In this document: in pieces, positions 35,571 to 46,536 of the stretch
Layout of the letters: each line of letters opens with the position of its first letter
How positions within the stretch are numbered: the first letter of the stretch is position 1
Assembly (NCBI GenBank): GCA_014529385.2
Contig: CM043963.1
Coordinates: 109,594,912 to 109,658,911 of the forward strand
Source of the DNA: Adiantum capillus-veneris
Lineage: Eukaryota > Streptophyta > Polypodiopsida > Polypodiales > Pteridaceae
Direction: 5' to 3'
DNA length: 64,000 nucleotides
Translations under genes and position numbers: made by a program
Notes under the pieces: model-generated
The model's input: only the letters and a program-made list of their open reading frames with translations
The model's database searches: none
Told to the model about the DNA's origin: nothing

Positions 35571-38500
35571 TCATGCATGCTGATCCAGTAATGTCGGGCC
35601 GAGTATCTCTGTGTTGATGGTGAAGAAGCCGGTGTAGAAGGCTTCTTCAAAGGCTTGGAGGTGATAAGAAGGCAAAAACATAATTCTCTGATAAAGCGCA
35701 TGTATCATCTCGTGAGAAGGCTGAGCAGACAGATCATATGCACATCTGTATGTATCTTGAAGGAAAAAGATACTGTCTGTTGCCTGTCCAGGTTTGAAGG
35801 TTTCGAAAACCGCCAGAAGGGTTTTACATATCTTTCTAAGCATGATGCAAGAGGTCAGGCGAGCCAGTGAACAATTTGATGACGCCTGTTAGGGTTTTCA
35901 CCATGTATTGCTCACTCATTCTCTCGCCTGCCTTCAAGCCTGGCAGCTTCGGATAATTGAGCCAAGTGGGTTGGCTTCTCTGCAATAGTTTGTGTGTTGT
36001 CCATGTCTGCATCCTTGCTAGGGGGCAAAAATTGAGGCTGTCTTTGATCCTTTTAGGCGCCTCTACCAGATGAATTAAGTATTGTGGATATTTGGTGAGC
36101 CATGCCTTTCTCCACCTGGGTTGAGAATCCACTATCAGCTTAACTCCTTCAGGTTTGGAGATATCTGCTTTGTATAATGGCACAATTGGCTCTTCTTTTA
36201 TCCATTTGTTGATTGTAGGAGCCTCATACTTTAGCAGAGGATATGGGAGAGAAGGCTGTAGCCATTCACGCCGAATGATACTGGCATCTATCTTCTGAAT
36301 GGTCATAGATTTAAACACTCTCTGCTCCCACTCCAATGCTTCTTTGGTTGTGTCTCTTATTGTCGCTTCTATGGCCTTTTGCAGCTTTCCTTCTTCTTCT
36401 TGTGTCAGATCCTGGGGTTCTTGTGAGGGTCCCACCAGGATGTCCTCTTGCATGGTGGTGTCCACTGGATCTGACACATTTTCTATGTCAATACCCTCCA
36501 TTGCTGCCGGCCCAGTGCTAAACTGTTGCTCTTCAGTTTGTTTTTGGCCTTTTAGCTCTTCTATTTGCTTCTGAAATGTCTTCTTTGCCTCTTCCGCTTG
36601 ATCTCCCATGTTGGCCGTTTAGATCTGCATTGATCTTTTCCGCCTCCTCGAGCTTCCTCTTGATGTCTTCGCTTTCTGTTTGCCATCTCTTAAATTCCTC
36701 ATCCATCTTCAATTTCACGGCTTCTAGCTCATTTTGCATGGCTTTGTTCTTTTCTTCCAGGCGGTTTTGCATTACAAGAGATCCCTCGGCCATCATCAAT
36801 CTTTGCCTCTTCTCTAGTGTTAACTCCCTTTGGAGTTCATTCATTTGTTCTTCATACAAGTCATTCTCTGAAGTTGTGCCAGTCGAGCTAGCAGCTCTGA
36901 CTCTGGCTGACTCTGGCCGGAGATGCCCTTAGCCTTTGGATGGTCTGATCTTTCACTTTCATATGATCTTTCAGCTCGATCACTTCATCCTGGCTTGCCT
37001 CATGCTCTATCTCGGCCTTTTCCTTGGCATTCCTCAAGGTTTCCACCTCGTTGGACTCATCAGCAAGTTGTAGAGTCATATCGTTTCTCTCTTTTTCCGC
37101 ATCTGTCAGTGACTTGCTGATTTTCTTGTATTCTTCCTCTGCTCTTTGAAGTTTGTGTTATGCTGCCTGATTCTGTCGTTCCATCTCCTGGCATCTTTGT
37201 AATGCCGCGTCTAGACTGGCTTGCAGCTTTGTTTGTTTCTCTATGTTCTCTTGGCCCTGTTTTTGTAGTGAGTCCACTTCAGCTTTGATAAGGACTTTAT
37301 TTTTTTTGAGATTATCAATCTCACTCTCAGTGGGCCATTGATCTTTCTCTGAGCCCGGTTAGCTTTTGCATTACCACATCCCAATCATTGGTTGGTGGCT
37401 GTAGTTCCATTGTATCGGTGGTCATCTCTTTCAACTCTACCAACCGAAGGCTCTGCATATGTTCCTTGGGTCTTGTGCTTGCCAAATCAAAGGCTACAGT
37501 AGTTGCCTCTTCTCGAGAGTACCCAGCAGCTAGTAGATCAAGAAATATGCTAAAGTTATTTTCTTCTGGATCTGGCTTCTCGTCCTTTGGTTCAACCTCT
37601 GTCTTCTGGTCTTCCTCTGTGTTCTTCTCTTGCTTGGACTCTTTTTGTTCATCAGGTCTGTTCAACTCCTCTTTTTGTTGGGTTTGTGGAGGGTTAAGGG
37701 GAGGTGGTGATGGTGGTGGGCTAGATTCCTGGCTTGACGGTGGAGTTGGTGGCTTCTTCTTGAAATCTCGGTCCGCCTTGGTTTTTCTCTCTCTTTCTTG
37801 GCCATCCTACTCTTCTAACAGCTGCCGTCTTACTTCGTCCACCTCTTCTTCTGTAAATGAGATATTCGGGATATTCTCCACCGCAGCATCTAAGATCTCA
37901 AAGTTTTTGATATAGTCTTCAAACTGATCCCGGTGAACCCTTCGAGATGATCCCGACATGGCTTCAAGGGATGGCTTCCACAACTTGCTCAAATCCCCTT
38001 TGAGTGCTCTTTCGGCTCTGAAACTCTCCATCAGTCTTTCTAGCCACGCCGCTTTCTGTGACTTGGTTTCCTTGATTGGCACTTGTAGACTTTCTTTCTT
38101 TCCCTTCTTTGACTCTGGCGGCTCTTCTAGCACGGTCTCTAACCGGCGCTTCATCCTTGTGGCTACCCTGGGTGCTTTGGGAGGTTCTTCTTCTTTGTCT
38201 TCTTTCAGCTTTAGCCAATCATTTTGTGAGGGAGGTAGAGGCTAGTTTCCTTTGGCATGCAATTCTCCATAGACAAATTTTGTTATTAGCTCACCAGGTA
38301 CAATATAGGTGGGATTTCTGTTCCCCATCTTCACCAGATTGTCGTGGATGTAAGCGGCGTAATTTATCTCTTTTGGTTTGCTCTTTTGCATTGCCTAGGT
38401 GAAAGTGGTTGCAATGGCTCCAAGTGGCATTCTGTATTTTTGTGGCCGCTTTGTACACATTTGGAAGTATTGATTGTAGAGTTGACTCATGATAGCCACC

Positions 38501-39033
38501 TTCGGGTTTGCTATGTTTTCAAATGTGTAGTTATTCTTCTTTTCCGAGTAGACCTTGACTTCATCTCGCCTCTTTGTCACACTGTCTCCTTTGTTTGAGA
38601 TGTCAAGTGCGGCTGCCACCACCTTTTCTGTGATGACAATCATTGTATCCGGCTTGCCTTGCAGATCAGTGACTCGGGCCACTCCATCTTCTTTGATTGT
38701 GGTGACAAATTTCCCACACTCTTTTGATATCATCCCTGCTGGCAAAGCATCAAAGTAGTTGTGGAGATCCAGCTTCTCCAAGTAATCCCCCATCTTGATC
38801 CTGACAAATTCATTGAGCTCTCGTAGTATCATGGGTAGCTCCACTGCATTTCCTTCAGGATCTTTGAATACTCCTTGGTAGATTCTCAGATCACTAGACT
38901 CTAGCAGATCGTCTTGAATCCATGTGCTTGTGGGCTTCACGGTTCCTTCTGGGATCACAAAAGGCTCCACTTCTTCTAAGTACTCTTTTATAGTCATCCT
39001 TTTCTTCTTTGCAGGTGATTTTGCGGCTGCCAT
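35571..39033 (-). pseudogene. Element B 3' accessory gene (unrecognised; globular domain, coiled coil, C-terminal domain)
   Basis: The start is ATG at 39033 (MAAAKSPAKKKRMTIKEYL). One frame continues to 37327, interrupted by three in-frame TAG stops (about 38393, 38240, 37807), each plausibly a former Gln codon. Residues 1-270 look globular (TMIVITEKVVAAALDISNK; KEINYAAYIHDNLVKMGN; YIVPGELITKFVYGELH), loosely like plant 'putative transposon protein' or mobile-domain families. A basic/acidic and Pro-rich stretch follows (38150-37600). After shifts, a long coiled coil spans 37079-36560 (ELQRELTLEKRQRLMMAEG). A C-terminal region (36600-35571) reads WLTKYPQYLIHLVEAPKRI and FLPSYHLQAFEEAFYTGFF. 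Position and layout match element A. Function unknown. Confidence 0.65.
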
Positions 39034-39198
39034 GGATGCTATCGCACTCAGTAGTCCAAAGTTAGCGTTTTTTACATATTAGCTGATAAACTCAGTTCTA
39101 ACTACCCAAATGACTTGAAAATTGAAAATAAAGCTCAAAAGGAACTAAGGAAATTCTGAATGTGCTCACAATAGCTTTTTGGCTAAAAAATTATCATG
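39034..39198. other. Noncoding spacer upstream of accessory gene
   Basis: About 165 bp between palindrome array 2 and the accessory ATG. No TATA box is certain. It could hold a promoter for the accessory gene; inference only. Confidence 0.3.
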
Positions 39199-40085
39199 TA
39201 GACATCCTACGTGTAGGATGTCTACCTTGTCTGTTTTTGGTGAAACTTGGCAGGCTTGTGGCCCTTGACATGTGCAACATGGCTATGTGATTGGAATTGG
39301 GTTTGGGCATCAAAAAGTGCAATTTTGGTCAGATTCAGGCTTTTGGCTCACAAATTGGGTAGGATGTCCTCAACAAGTGGCAAATGATATTCAATTGAGT
39401 TGAAAGTTGATATACAGGCTTCTTACACCATGTAAATGGATCCCATGAAGTCAGATCTTGCACAAAAGGTTAAAATGACACTGGAGATATCCTACGCGTA
39501 GGATGTCTATCTTATCAAAATGACTTGAAGTTGGTTCTGGGGGTAGCCTTTAGCATGTGGAACATGGCCCTGCTCTTAGATTTTGATTTGGATAAGCATT
39601 GGTGTTGTTAAGAGCATGTGTAGTGTTTTTAGGCTCAAAAAGTGCATCTTGGAGGTGTTGGGGGCCAAAGGTGATGTGATTGGCTTGAAACTTGATACAT
39701 GGGCTTGTGAAGGTGTTATAGACAGATCTAGAACTCAAAAATACCAGCTTTGAGGGTCAAATAGGTCATTTAGACATCCTATGCGTAGGATGTCTATTTC
39801 ATCAATTTTCACATCTGATCCCACAGTTAGCTTGGCAATGTGCTCATGAGTATATTGTGCAAGTTTCATGTGATTTGGACTAGTTTTGGTAGGTCTATGA
39901 CCCATTATTGCCTCTATGCTTTGACTTTCCGTTTTCTGATGCATATGAGGTCAACTTTTGTCCAAATGTGATGAAACTTGGTGGCTAGCATGTACAGGCT
40001 ATGTAGAAGCTGTGTGTGAGATGAGATGTTGAGTTTGGTTCCCAGCTATGGCCTTGAGACATCCTACGCGTAGGAGAGACATGAT
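39199..40085. repeat. Palindrome array 2 of element B (~285-bp period)
   Basis: Four near-copies of a 26-bp palindrome (half-site TAGACATCCTACG plus its inverted copy) are centred at 39211.5, 39496.5, 39783.5 and 40068.5, i.e. 285, 287 and 285 bp apart. The fourth is damaged on its right arm. Sequence between palindromes is only loosely similar, sharing a GATGAAACTTGG-like word late in each unit (e.g. 39948, 39676). The palindrome is therefore much better conserved than the spacer. Noncoding. Confidence 0.9.
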
Positions 40086-41650
40086 GAAATTTATATGAGA
40101 AGTGCTAGTGGTGCCTGCCCTGAGCCCCTTTGAGTCCCTTTTAAGCCCTATTTCAACAAAAAAGTCAAATAGATAGATAGAAACTCCCTGTGTGGCTTTC
40201 AAAGCCTCTAAGCTGTTTTCTAAATCTTGGAGTGCTTTTCGGCGATGAAATTTCTTTATGTTAGTCTCCATAGCTTCATGGTTCCTTGGAGATCCTTGCC
40301 ATATGGTTTTTGTCGACTTTGGCTTCACCGGAGCTCCGTTTGGCAATTTGTCGCTTTGGAAGCGCCCGTGGTTGCGTTCACATGTCATCGATGACTTGTG
40401 GTGGTCTACCACCATAGGACTTGGTTGTTGATGGTCTAGGAAAGCCGCTCGTGAAGTTTGGTGGCAAACGGGCCGTGAGAGCTATTTGACGCTTTGTGTG
40501 TCTGATGCCGTTTCTGAAGCTTAGTGCCGCTTCGGGTCGCCTTATGGCCATGTGGGCTACATAGAATTAAAGAGCATGTCGAGATGCTCCTACCCATGAG
40601 TTTTGGTAGCATTTGGTCGTCTTTTCATCGATTTACCATTTGGTGGCCTCTTGCAGGGCTCTAGAAGTTAGGGTTTTTCCCAATGGTTTTTCGCCGCCTT
40701 TGTGCATTCAAAGTGGTTTCCTATGCTAGGGTAAGCCGCCATGAAGCTTTATTGCTTTTGGGTCAGCTGTTAGGTGGCCACTTCTACCTGTAGGTCTCTA
40801 CTGCTTGCTTCCCGTGTGAACCCTACGCTAGTTTTAGCGACAAAACATCAAACATACGCGAAAAGCTCAAGGTGGTGAGCCTACCTCTCATGTCTGGAGC
40901 CTGTCGGGTGGTCGTGCGCATCGTAGAAGCCGCTGGAAGTCCAGTTTGCTCTAGGTGGCAAGAGCTCTCTCTCAAGAAGGCAATAGTAGAAATGAGCTTT
41001 AAATGAAGTGAAAAAATCTTAAAATGGGGGTCCCCGAACCACTTTCCATGAAATTTGACATGTGCTTCCAACTTCTTGCGAGATGCGGTTTAGGCTCGAA
41101 AAATTCTTGATTTGGACTCCGTTTTCCCAGTTTCCGAGAAATTCGATGTTTCGGTCAAAATCTGGCCAAAACACGCTTTCCGCTCCATTCACATAATTGC
41201 ACCCCCATTGTACCATAGATTTTCCTATAGTCACTGATTATCCCCATATTTTTTGTTTTTCATTACGACCGTATTTCACCTGCTTTTTGTATTTTTGAAG
41301 TTTTTCTGCCAATAATTAGTAAAATTAAAAAGAAAATAGCAAATTAAACCCAAAAAATCCTAAAAAATCATAATAACTCAAAAACATCACCGCAAAACAC
41401 TATATACACTCACAAGTAATTTTTATCGCCGGATTTCTCCGTTTTACGAATACCTATATACACACACACACACACACACCTAGGGACTTGATTTGGTGTT
41501 TGGTCCCATATACTTGTAGATTCATGCTGTATAAGGGCATATATACTTATGTTAGTCCAGAAAATTATGCAATCAAACAACAACTCTTTAAAATAATCGA
41601 AAAACTTGCCCTTTTTTGCTCTTTTTGCCATTGGGTCCGCATTTGAGAAT
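40086..41650. other. Element B noncoding region with small (AC)n
   Basis: About 1.5 kb without recognised coding. (AC)n at 41458-41479. Frames such as 41019-41234 minus show no motifs. It lies between the internal purine tract and palindrome array 2. It could be an old LTR or untranslated region; I see no second copy in the window. Confidence 0.4.
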
Positions 41651-41671
41651 TCCTCCCCCCCTCCTAGCCGA
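41651..41671 (-). promoter_or_regulatory. Internal polypurine tract of element B
   Basis: The element strand reads GGCTAGGAGGGGGGGAGGAA, preceded by CCGAGAGGACTTC, the kind of sequence normally found at a Ty3 3' end just before the LTR. Here it lies about 6 kb from the real 3' LTR. Confidence 0.5.
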
Positions 41672-41774
41672 AGTCCTCTCGGACAACAAGGCATCACCTT
41701 AGTGTATGTGCCGTGCATGGGTTAAAAATTTTGCTAATGCTTGGCCGTGTAATGTGGCTCTATATGATGCATAC

Positions 41775-42567
41775 TCAATCAATGCATGGTAAAGTCAATG
41801 TTGTGCAAGAGGAGGGAATAAGCAAGATGCTTATTGGCATTCGCCGTCGAGGTTTCCTGTTTGTTGTTGATTTGGTTGGAGGATTTTTTTTGCAAGTAAA
41901 AGTTGTAACTCTACAACTCTCTGTTTGATCGTCTTTCTTGCAAAAGTCACATGGTTTGCCACTACTGTCGAAATGGCCATGGTTGTCTCCTTGGAGAGAA
42001 TTGTCGTGGCGGAATTGGCCATAGTCTTTGTCTCTTTTGCTTTCCATCTGTAGCTTTGTTTTGGAGGTTTATGGTCACGTTCGTGGTCGTCATTGTTGTG
42101 AGGCTGATCTGCATCCACCTATATCGGTTTGCCAGTTTTCTATGTAGTGTGTGTTTGCATGCCGATGTTGCTTGTACTGAAGGGAGTTCTTGTTGCTTTG
42201 GTTTCAGGATCCAAATGCGAGTCACATTAAAGTTGTTACTGAGAATTCTCTTTGGGATCCATACCTTTTTTATTCCCTTGGTTTTTGGTTGAACTGTGTG
42301 CTTCTGTTGACTTCTTCTGTTGTATTGTGGTTTGTCTGCCATGTCATCTCTATCCTTCCGCACCCATACTTGTTTTTTGCCTGCTTCTAACCTTGCAACT
42401 GTGGTCTGTGTTGTTTTATGTTTGTAGTGAACATGATTGACAGTTCCGTGTTTGTTCGCCATGGGTATCGTGTTGTACTTTATTGACACCCATCCTTTTG
42501 GTTCTTTATCCAGTGATTGTGGTGCTTCCATCTGGCTTTGCCGGGGTTGCTGAGCAAAGGCTACCAC
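41775..42567 (-). pseudogene. Basic region and zinc-finger-like tail behind second protease
   Basis: Continues the integrase/protease frame after a TAG at 42567. It is a basic stretch with three related motifs, KKQVWVRK, KKVWIPK and TRIWILKPK. After frame changes at about 42100 comes CDFCKKDDQTESC (about 41930), which resembles a CCHC knuckle with His replaced by Gln. Probably RNA- or DNA-binding. Its place downstream of integrase is unusual. Confidence 0.5.
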
Positions 42568-42960
42568 CTATTGTTCTTGTGCATGCTGAATTTTGACTGC
42601 ATCCGCATTCCAATCTATCTGCACATTATACTCTTTTTGCCAAGGTTGTCCCAACAACATGGGGTGTTGTGTTCTTTCATCCTCAACCACATAAAACTTG
42701 TGTGGGTATATATATTGATATAGTTGTACATGCAATATAGTCTAGCCCAATGTTTTTAGCGTATGTGATGTACTACTTTCCAGCACTTGTGGAGTAGGAT
42801 GTAGTTGATATTTGAGTTTGAGCTGTTTGTATAATTTGTAAGAGATCAGATTTGCTTGAGCTCCAGAATCAAGCAATGCCGTCCATTCAACTTGATTGCT
42901 ACCCACTTCGACTGCAATTATTGGCTCCACTGTGTCTTCACCAAAATTCGTTAGTCGAAT
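42568..42960 (-). pseudogene. Second retropepsin-like protease domain, fused to integrase
   Basis: It lies in the same frame as the integrase. Reads IIAVEVGSNQVEWTALLDSG then AQANLISYKLYKQLKLKY, the aspartic-protease active-site loop (DSGA) with its following helix. After one TAG at 42742 comes YVVEDERTQHPMLLGQPW and YNVQIDW, the usual second half (LLG motif) of a retropepsin. Both halves are recognisable, so it was once a full domain. Element B has a separate protease at the normal place (47.3-47.6 kb). Confidence 0.75.
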
Positions 42961-44091
42961 AGCATTTATTTGCAACGGTGGTCCACATTGTTGTTGTTGT
43001 TGTCGTAGAAGCCGTCTTTTTGCAATGTGTTCTTTTGCTTCTGCTTGGGCTTCTTCTCGTACCCTCTGTTTCTTCTTCATCCGTTGTTTTTCTTGATGTA
43101 TTTGTTGAAGCATATCTTGTGTTAGTGGAAAATGATACTTTTTTAATCGACACCCACTAATCCAATTTGGCATTTCTTCCCCTGCTAATGTAGCAAGCTT
43201 GATAGCTCCACTTTGTGATAAGTCACTAATCACAAAGGTTCCCATCCCTCGCTTTTTAAGTTTCTTGGCATGTTGCTTCAAGGTATAAACAAGTACATAA
43301 TCACATGTTTTGAACTCTTTCGTGCGCACATGCTTGTCAAAAAACTCTTTTTGTCTTCTCTTTTTAGCATAGATCGAAGCTATAGCTCTCAATCGAAGTT
43401 CATCTTGCCTTTCAAGATCATCTATTCTTGAAGAGAGCTCATGCCCTGTCCATTCTAAGCGTTTCGCGACTCGTAGAGTCAGAACTAAAAACTCTATGGG
43501 TAATATAACGTTTAGACCAAACACCATGTTGTACGGTGTCGTTCCGATTGATGTTTTGTAAGATACCCTGTATGCCCATAGTGTTGAGTGTAACTGCTGA
43601 TCCCAGTCTGTCCTTGACTCTGATACAATTTTAGTCTGAACAGTGCATAGTGTTTTATATGTGGCCTCAGCTTGTCCATTTGCCTGTGGATGATATGGAG
43701 CAGATTTTCTATGTATGACCATGAATTCCTCTAGCAGATATTCAATGAATTTATTAAGAAAATGTGCTCCTCGATCACTGACAATTTCTATTGGTAATCC
43801 GTATCGTATAAAGACATTCTCATACAAAAATTGTGTAGTGGTTCTTGCGTCTGCTTTTTGTGTTGCCTTGGCTTCCGCCCATTTTGTGAGATAGTCCATA
43901 GCCACAATGATATATTGGGTATGGGTGCGATATGCAAGGGGTGAAATAGGCCCCACAAAATCAATGCCCCATTTTGCAAATGCCCTTGCTCCCATCATTG
44001 GCCGTAGTGGCATCTCATCTCTCTTTATCGGCACCTTGGTGCGTCGACATGCGTCACAACACTTTACAAACTCCTCAGCATCCATATGCAA
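42961..44091 (-). pseudogene. Element B integrase core and C-terminal part
   Basis: One open frame from 44091. The second zinc region ends CCDACRRTKVPIKRDEMPL. DDE residues lie in KWGIDFVGPISP (Asp), EIVSDRGAHFLNKF (Asp) and YHPQANGQAEATYK (Glu). Then LWAYRVSYKTSIGTTPYNM and VFGLNVILPIEF. The C-terminal part has VLVYTLKQHAKKLKKRGMGT, a Lys/Arg/Gln-rich linker (KQRMKKKQRVREEAQAEAKE), and the fused protease. The core frame is uninterrupted to 42742. Integrase inserts the cDNA into the genome. Confidence 0.92.
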
Positions 44092-44916
44092 TGTAGGCCA
44101 TCATATTCCTGCGGTTAAGACAATTTTTGCCGTCTTATTGCCTGAAAAATGGCCTCCACTTATACCTCCATGTGTGTGTTCGAGAATCAGCAGGTGTTCG
44201 CTTTCACTTGCACAGATTCTAAGTTGATTGTCCTTTTCTCGCTTATAGAGTTGATTCCCAATTAAATTAAAGTCGCGAGCCTCTAGCTCTATAGCCCTTT
44301 TTCGCGCTTTTGTTATGTTTTCAGGAAATGTCCTTGTTGTTAAGAAATCAATGATATATTGACTCCATGTAGGTGCAATGTTTACCTGAAACAGTGTCGC
44401 GTGATCCATCGATCGTTTGGCACTACATATAGTACAATTGTTAACATAATCATGTGTGTCAGCATACATAGTTGGCCAATAAACCCTTAATTGTTTCACT
44501 CTTTGGTATGTTTTCATTGTTGAACAATGAAATGCATAATCCTGGACGTGTGCTTCTTCAAGGTAACACTAGAAATCCTCCGGATTTATACATAATCGTA
44601 GAATTTGGTCAGAGCTTAGATGATACAGTCGTCCTGCAATCAACTGGAATTTTTTTGTTTGTCGAATTGTTTGTTGTTTGGATCTATATTCCTTGTTATC
44701 AAATCTACCTCCAAAGGAAAGAAAGCTAAGAATTTCCTGAGACCATTTGGGTATCATTTCAATATAGAAAAGATAAGCATTAGGTATGTCATCGTCTACT
44801 CCTTCAGGAGCTTCCCCGTTTTGCAGCCTTGAAAGATGATCCGCCCGTAGATGAGTTTTACCCTTTTTGACCACCACTGTGAAATCAAATTCTAGCAATA
44901 ATAAACCAGCGTACAA
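44092..44916 (-). pseudogene. Duplicated RNase H-integrase linker and H2C2 zinc region
   Basis: Two successive blocks have the same plan. The first (about 44780-44380) reads IPKWSQEILSFL, FQLIAGRLYHLSSDQILRLC, then CYLEEAHVQDYAFHCS and YWPTMYADTHDYVNNCTICS. The second (about 44375-44045) reads APTWSQYIIDFL, FNLIGNQLYKREKDNQLRIC, then EHTHGGISGGHFS and CCDACRR. Each carries an H-x-H...CxxC zinc signature. A stop lies at 44569 and another near 44100. A normal Ty3 integrase has one such region. Confidence 0.7.
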
Positions 44917-45124
44917 TTAATCCAGTATTGCATGGTTTATTTACTAGATACAAAAAAGCTTGATGATCTGTGAAGAACATAAATTTGTTTGCAAGCAAGT
45001 AATGTCAAAATCTTTTTACAGCATAAATCATTCCTAACCCCTCTCTTTTAGTGGTTGTGTAGTTCTTTTCTGCACTATTTAACTGTCGGCTTGCATAACA
45101 AACTGGGAAATCCATTGTTCCGTC
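44917..45124 (-). pseudogene. Element B RNase H (broken)
   Basis: The preceding frame ends HGHIDASAYAIGSILAQP (first Asp, about 45150). This stretch then reads, across stops, FPVCYASRQLNSAEKNYTTT (Glu region), GMIYAVK and FFTDHQAFLYLVNK (Asp). Catalytic residues are recognisable; frames are broken at 45124 and about 44940. Confidence 0.85.
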
Positions 45125-46413
45125 TCAAGGTTGAGCCAGAATACTCCCAATTGCATATGCAGATGCATCAATGTGACCATGGAATGAAGTTTCACACTCC
45201 TTAGTCCAATCGAAACTGACTAATAAACGATACAGAGGTTGTGCAATGAATGCATGCATATATATGAATCTTCGATAATATCCGCAATGTTCCATGAAGG
45301 ATTGTACTTGTTTGGCATTAGTAGGCCTGGGCAAGTCTACTATGACTCTAAATTTATCTAAGTTAGTAGTTATGCCATTTCTTGAGACAATATGTCCTAA
45401 GATGCGGCCTTGCCTAACCATAAAAATGCAGTTTTTCGGGTTAAGACAAATTTGATATGTTCTGCATTTCTCAAATACCTTTTGTAAATGGTCAATATGT
45501 TCTTCTCGTAGAAGAGAGTGGACACAAAGATCATCCATATATATTTCTAAGAATATTCTCAGGTATTCTTTGAACGCATGAGTCATTAACCTTTGGAAGG
45601 TAGCTGGGGCATTGGTTAAGCCAAAAAGCATAACTCTATATGCATATATTCCCCATTCTGTGGCAAATGTTGTTTTGTGTTGATCCTGTACTGCAATTGC
45701 CAATTGGTTATACCCTGAAAACCCATCTAGAAAGGAATAAGCCCGTTTCCCATCCACCCTCTCAAGTACATGTTCTGTGATCGACAAGGGATAATTATAC
45801 CTTATTGTGGCTGCATTTACCTTTTTGAGGTTCACACACACACGCAGCTTTCCATTCTTTTTGGGGACAACCACAATGGGTGACACCCAATCTGTATGTT
45901 CGATTTCATGGATGAATTCAACATCCATCAGTTTGTCAATCTCCTCCTTGATCGTTTAGCAAATGTGTCATTATATGTGTTAGGACGCTGTTTGCTAGGT
46001 TTGGCATCTGATTTCAAAGGAATTGTATGTTGGCATATCGATGGATCAACTCCTTTGAGGTCTTTGTAGGACCATGCAAACACATCTTTATACTTATTGA
46101 GAAGTTGTGTTAGCAGTTCTTCTTCTTCAGGATCTAAATCAGTTGCTATATAGACCGACTGAGGCTTTTCACCTGGCGCAGCGAGGTCTATTCGTTTTGC
46201 ATTTTTCGGACCATCGTAAGATTCCTGGTTTATTCTTTCCTTGACTGGTTGTGTCATTATGATTTTTCTGTCTTGGATGGTGAATTTTCGATAGTGGGAT
46301 GGTACATTCATGTTTCCTTTTTCCGATTGCTCTTGACCATCACTTTCTCCCTCAGTAGTCCATACCTCTTGCAATGACCGTTTTAGTTCTTGGTATTTCT
46401 TTTTGCGCTCCAT
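45125..46413 (-). pseudogene. Element B reverse transcriptase
   Basis: Two frames join at 45928-45960 by a small indel. The first (46413-45928) holds the linker ending DVFAWSYKDLKGVDPSICQH. The second holds VSPIVVVPKKNGKLRVCVNL, RAYSFLDGFSGYNQLAI (Asp 1), LFGLTNAPATFQRLM, and the catalytic box EIYMDDLCVHSL (YMDD). It then has GHCGYYRRF-type connection sequence (here MEHCGYYRRFIYM). All catalytic residues are present, so the frameshift is the main defect. Confidence 0.93.
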
Positions 46414-46536
46414 TTTGGTCCACTCTGGGTCTTTTGTTTTTTCCTGTTTTGATTGTTGATATTTTTTTGATTTTGTTTCTGTTTTAGCCTACTGTACCTA
46501 TTTTATTTCCTCTTGCATTCCTTTCCTTCGCACTGT

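Noticed and set aside
36299-36932. Plus-strand Ser/Leu-rich frames
   Set aside because: Antisense shadows of the coiled-coil part of the accessory gene of element B.
39199-40085. CRISPR-like array
   Set aside because: Units are ~285 bp with diverged spacers and a 26-bp palindrome, in plant retrotransposon DNA. No cas genes; spacing far outside CRISPR range.
42896-43160. Plus-strand hydrophobic open frames (Val-rich) suggesting membrane proteins
   Set aside because: They are antisense shadows of the Gln/Lys-rich linker between integrase and the second protease.
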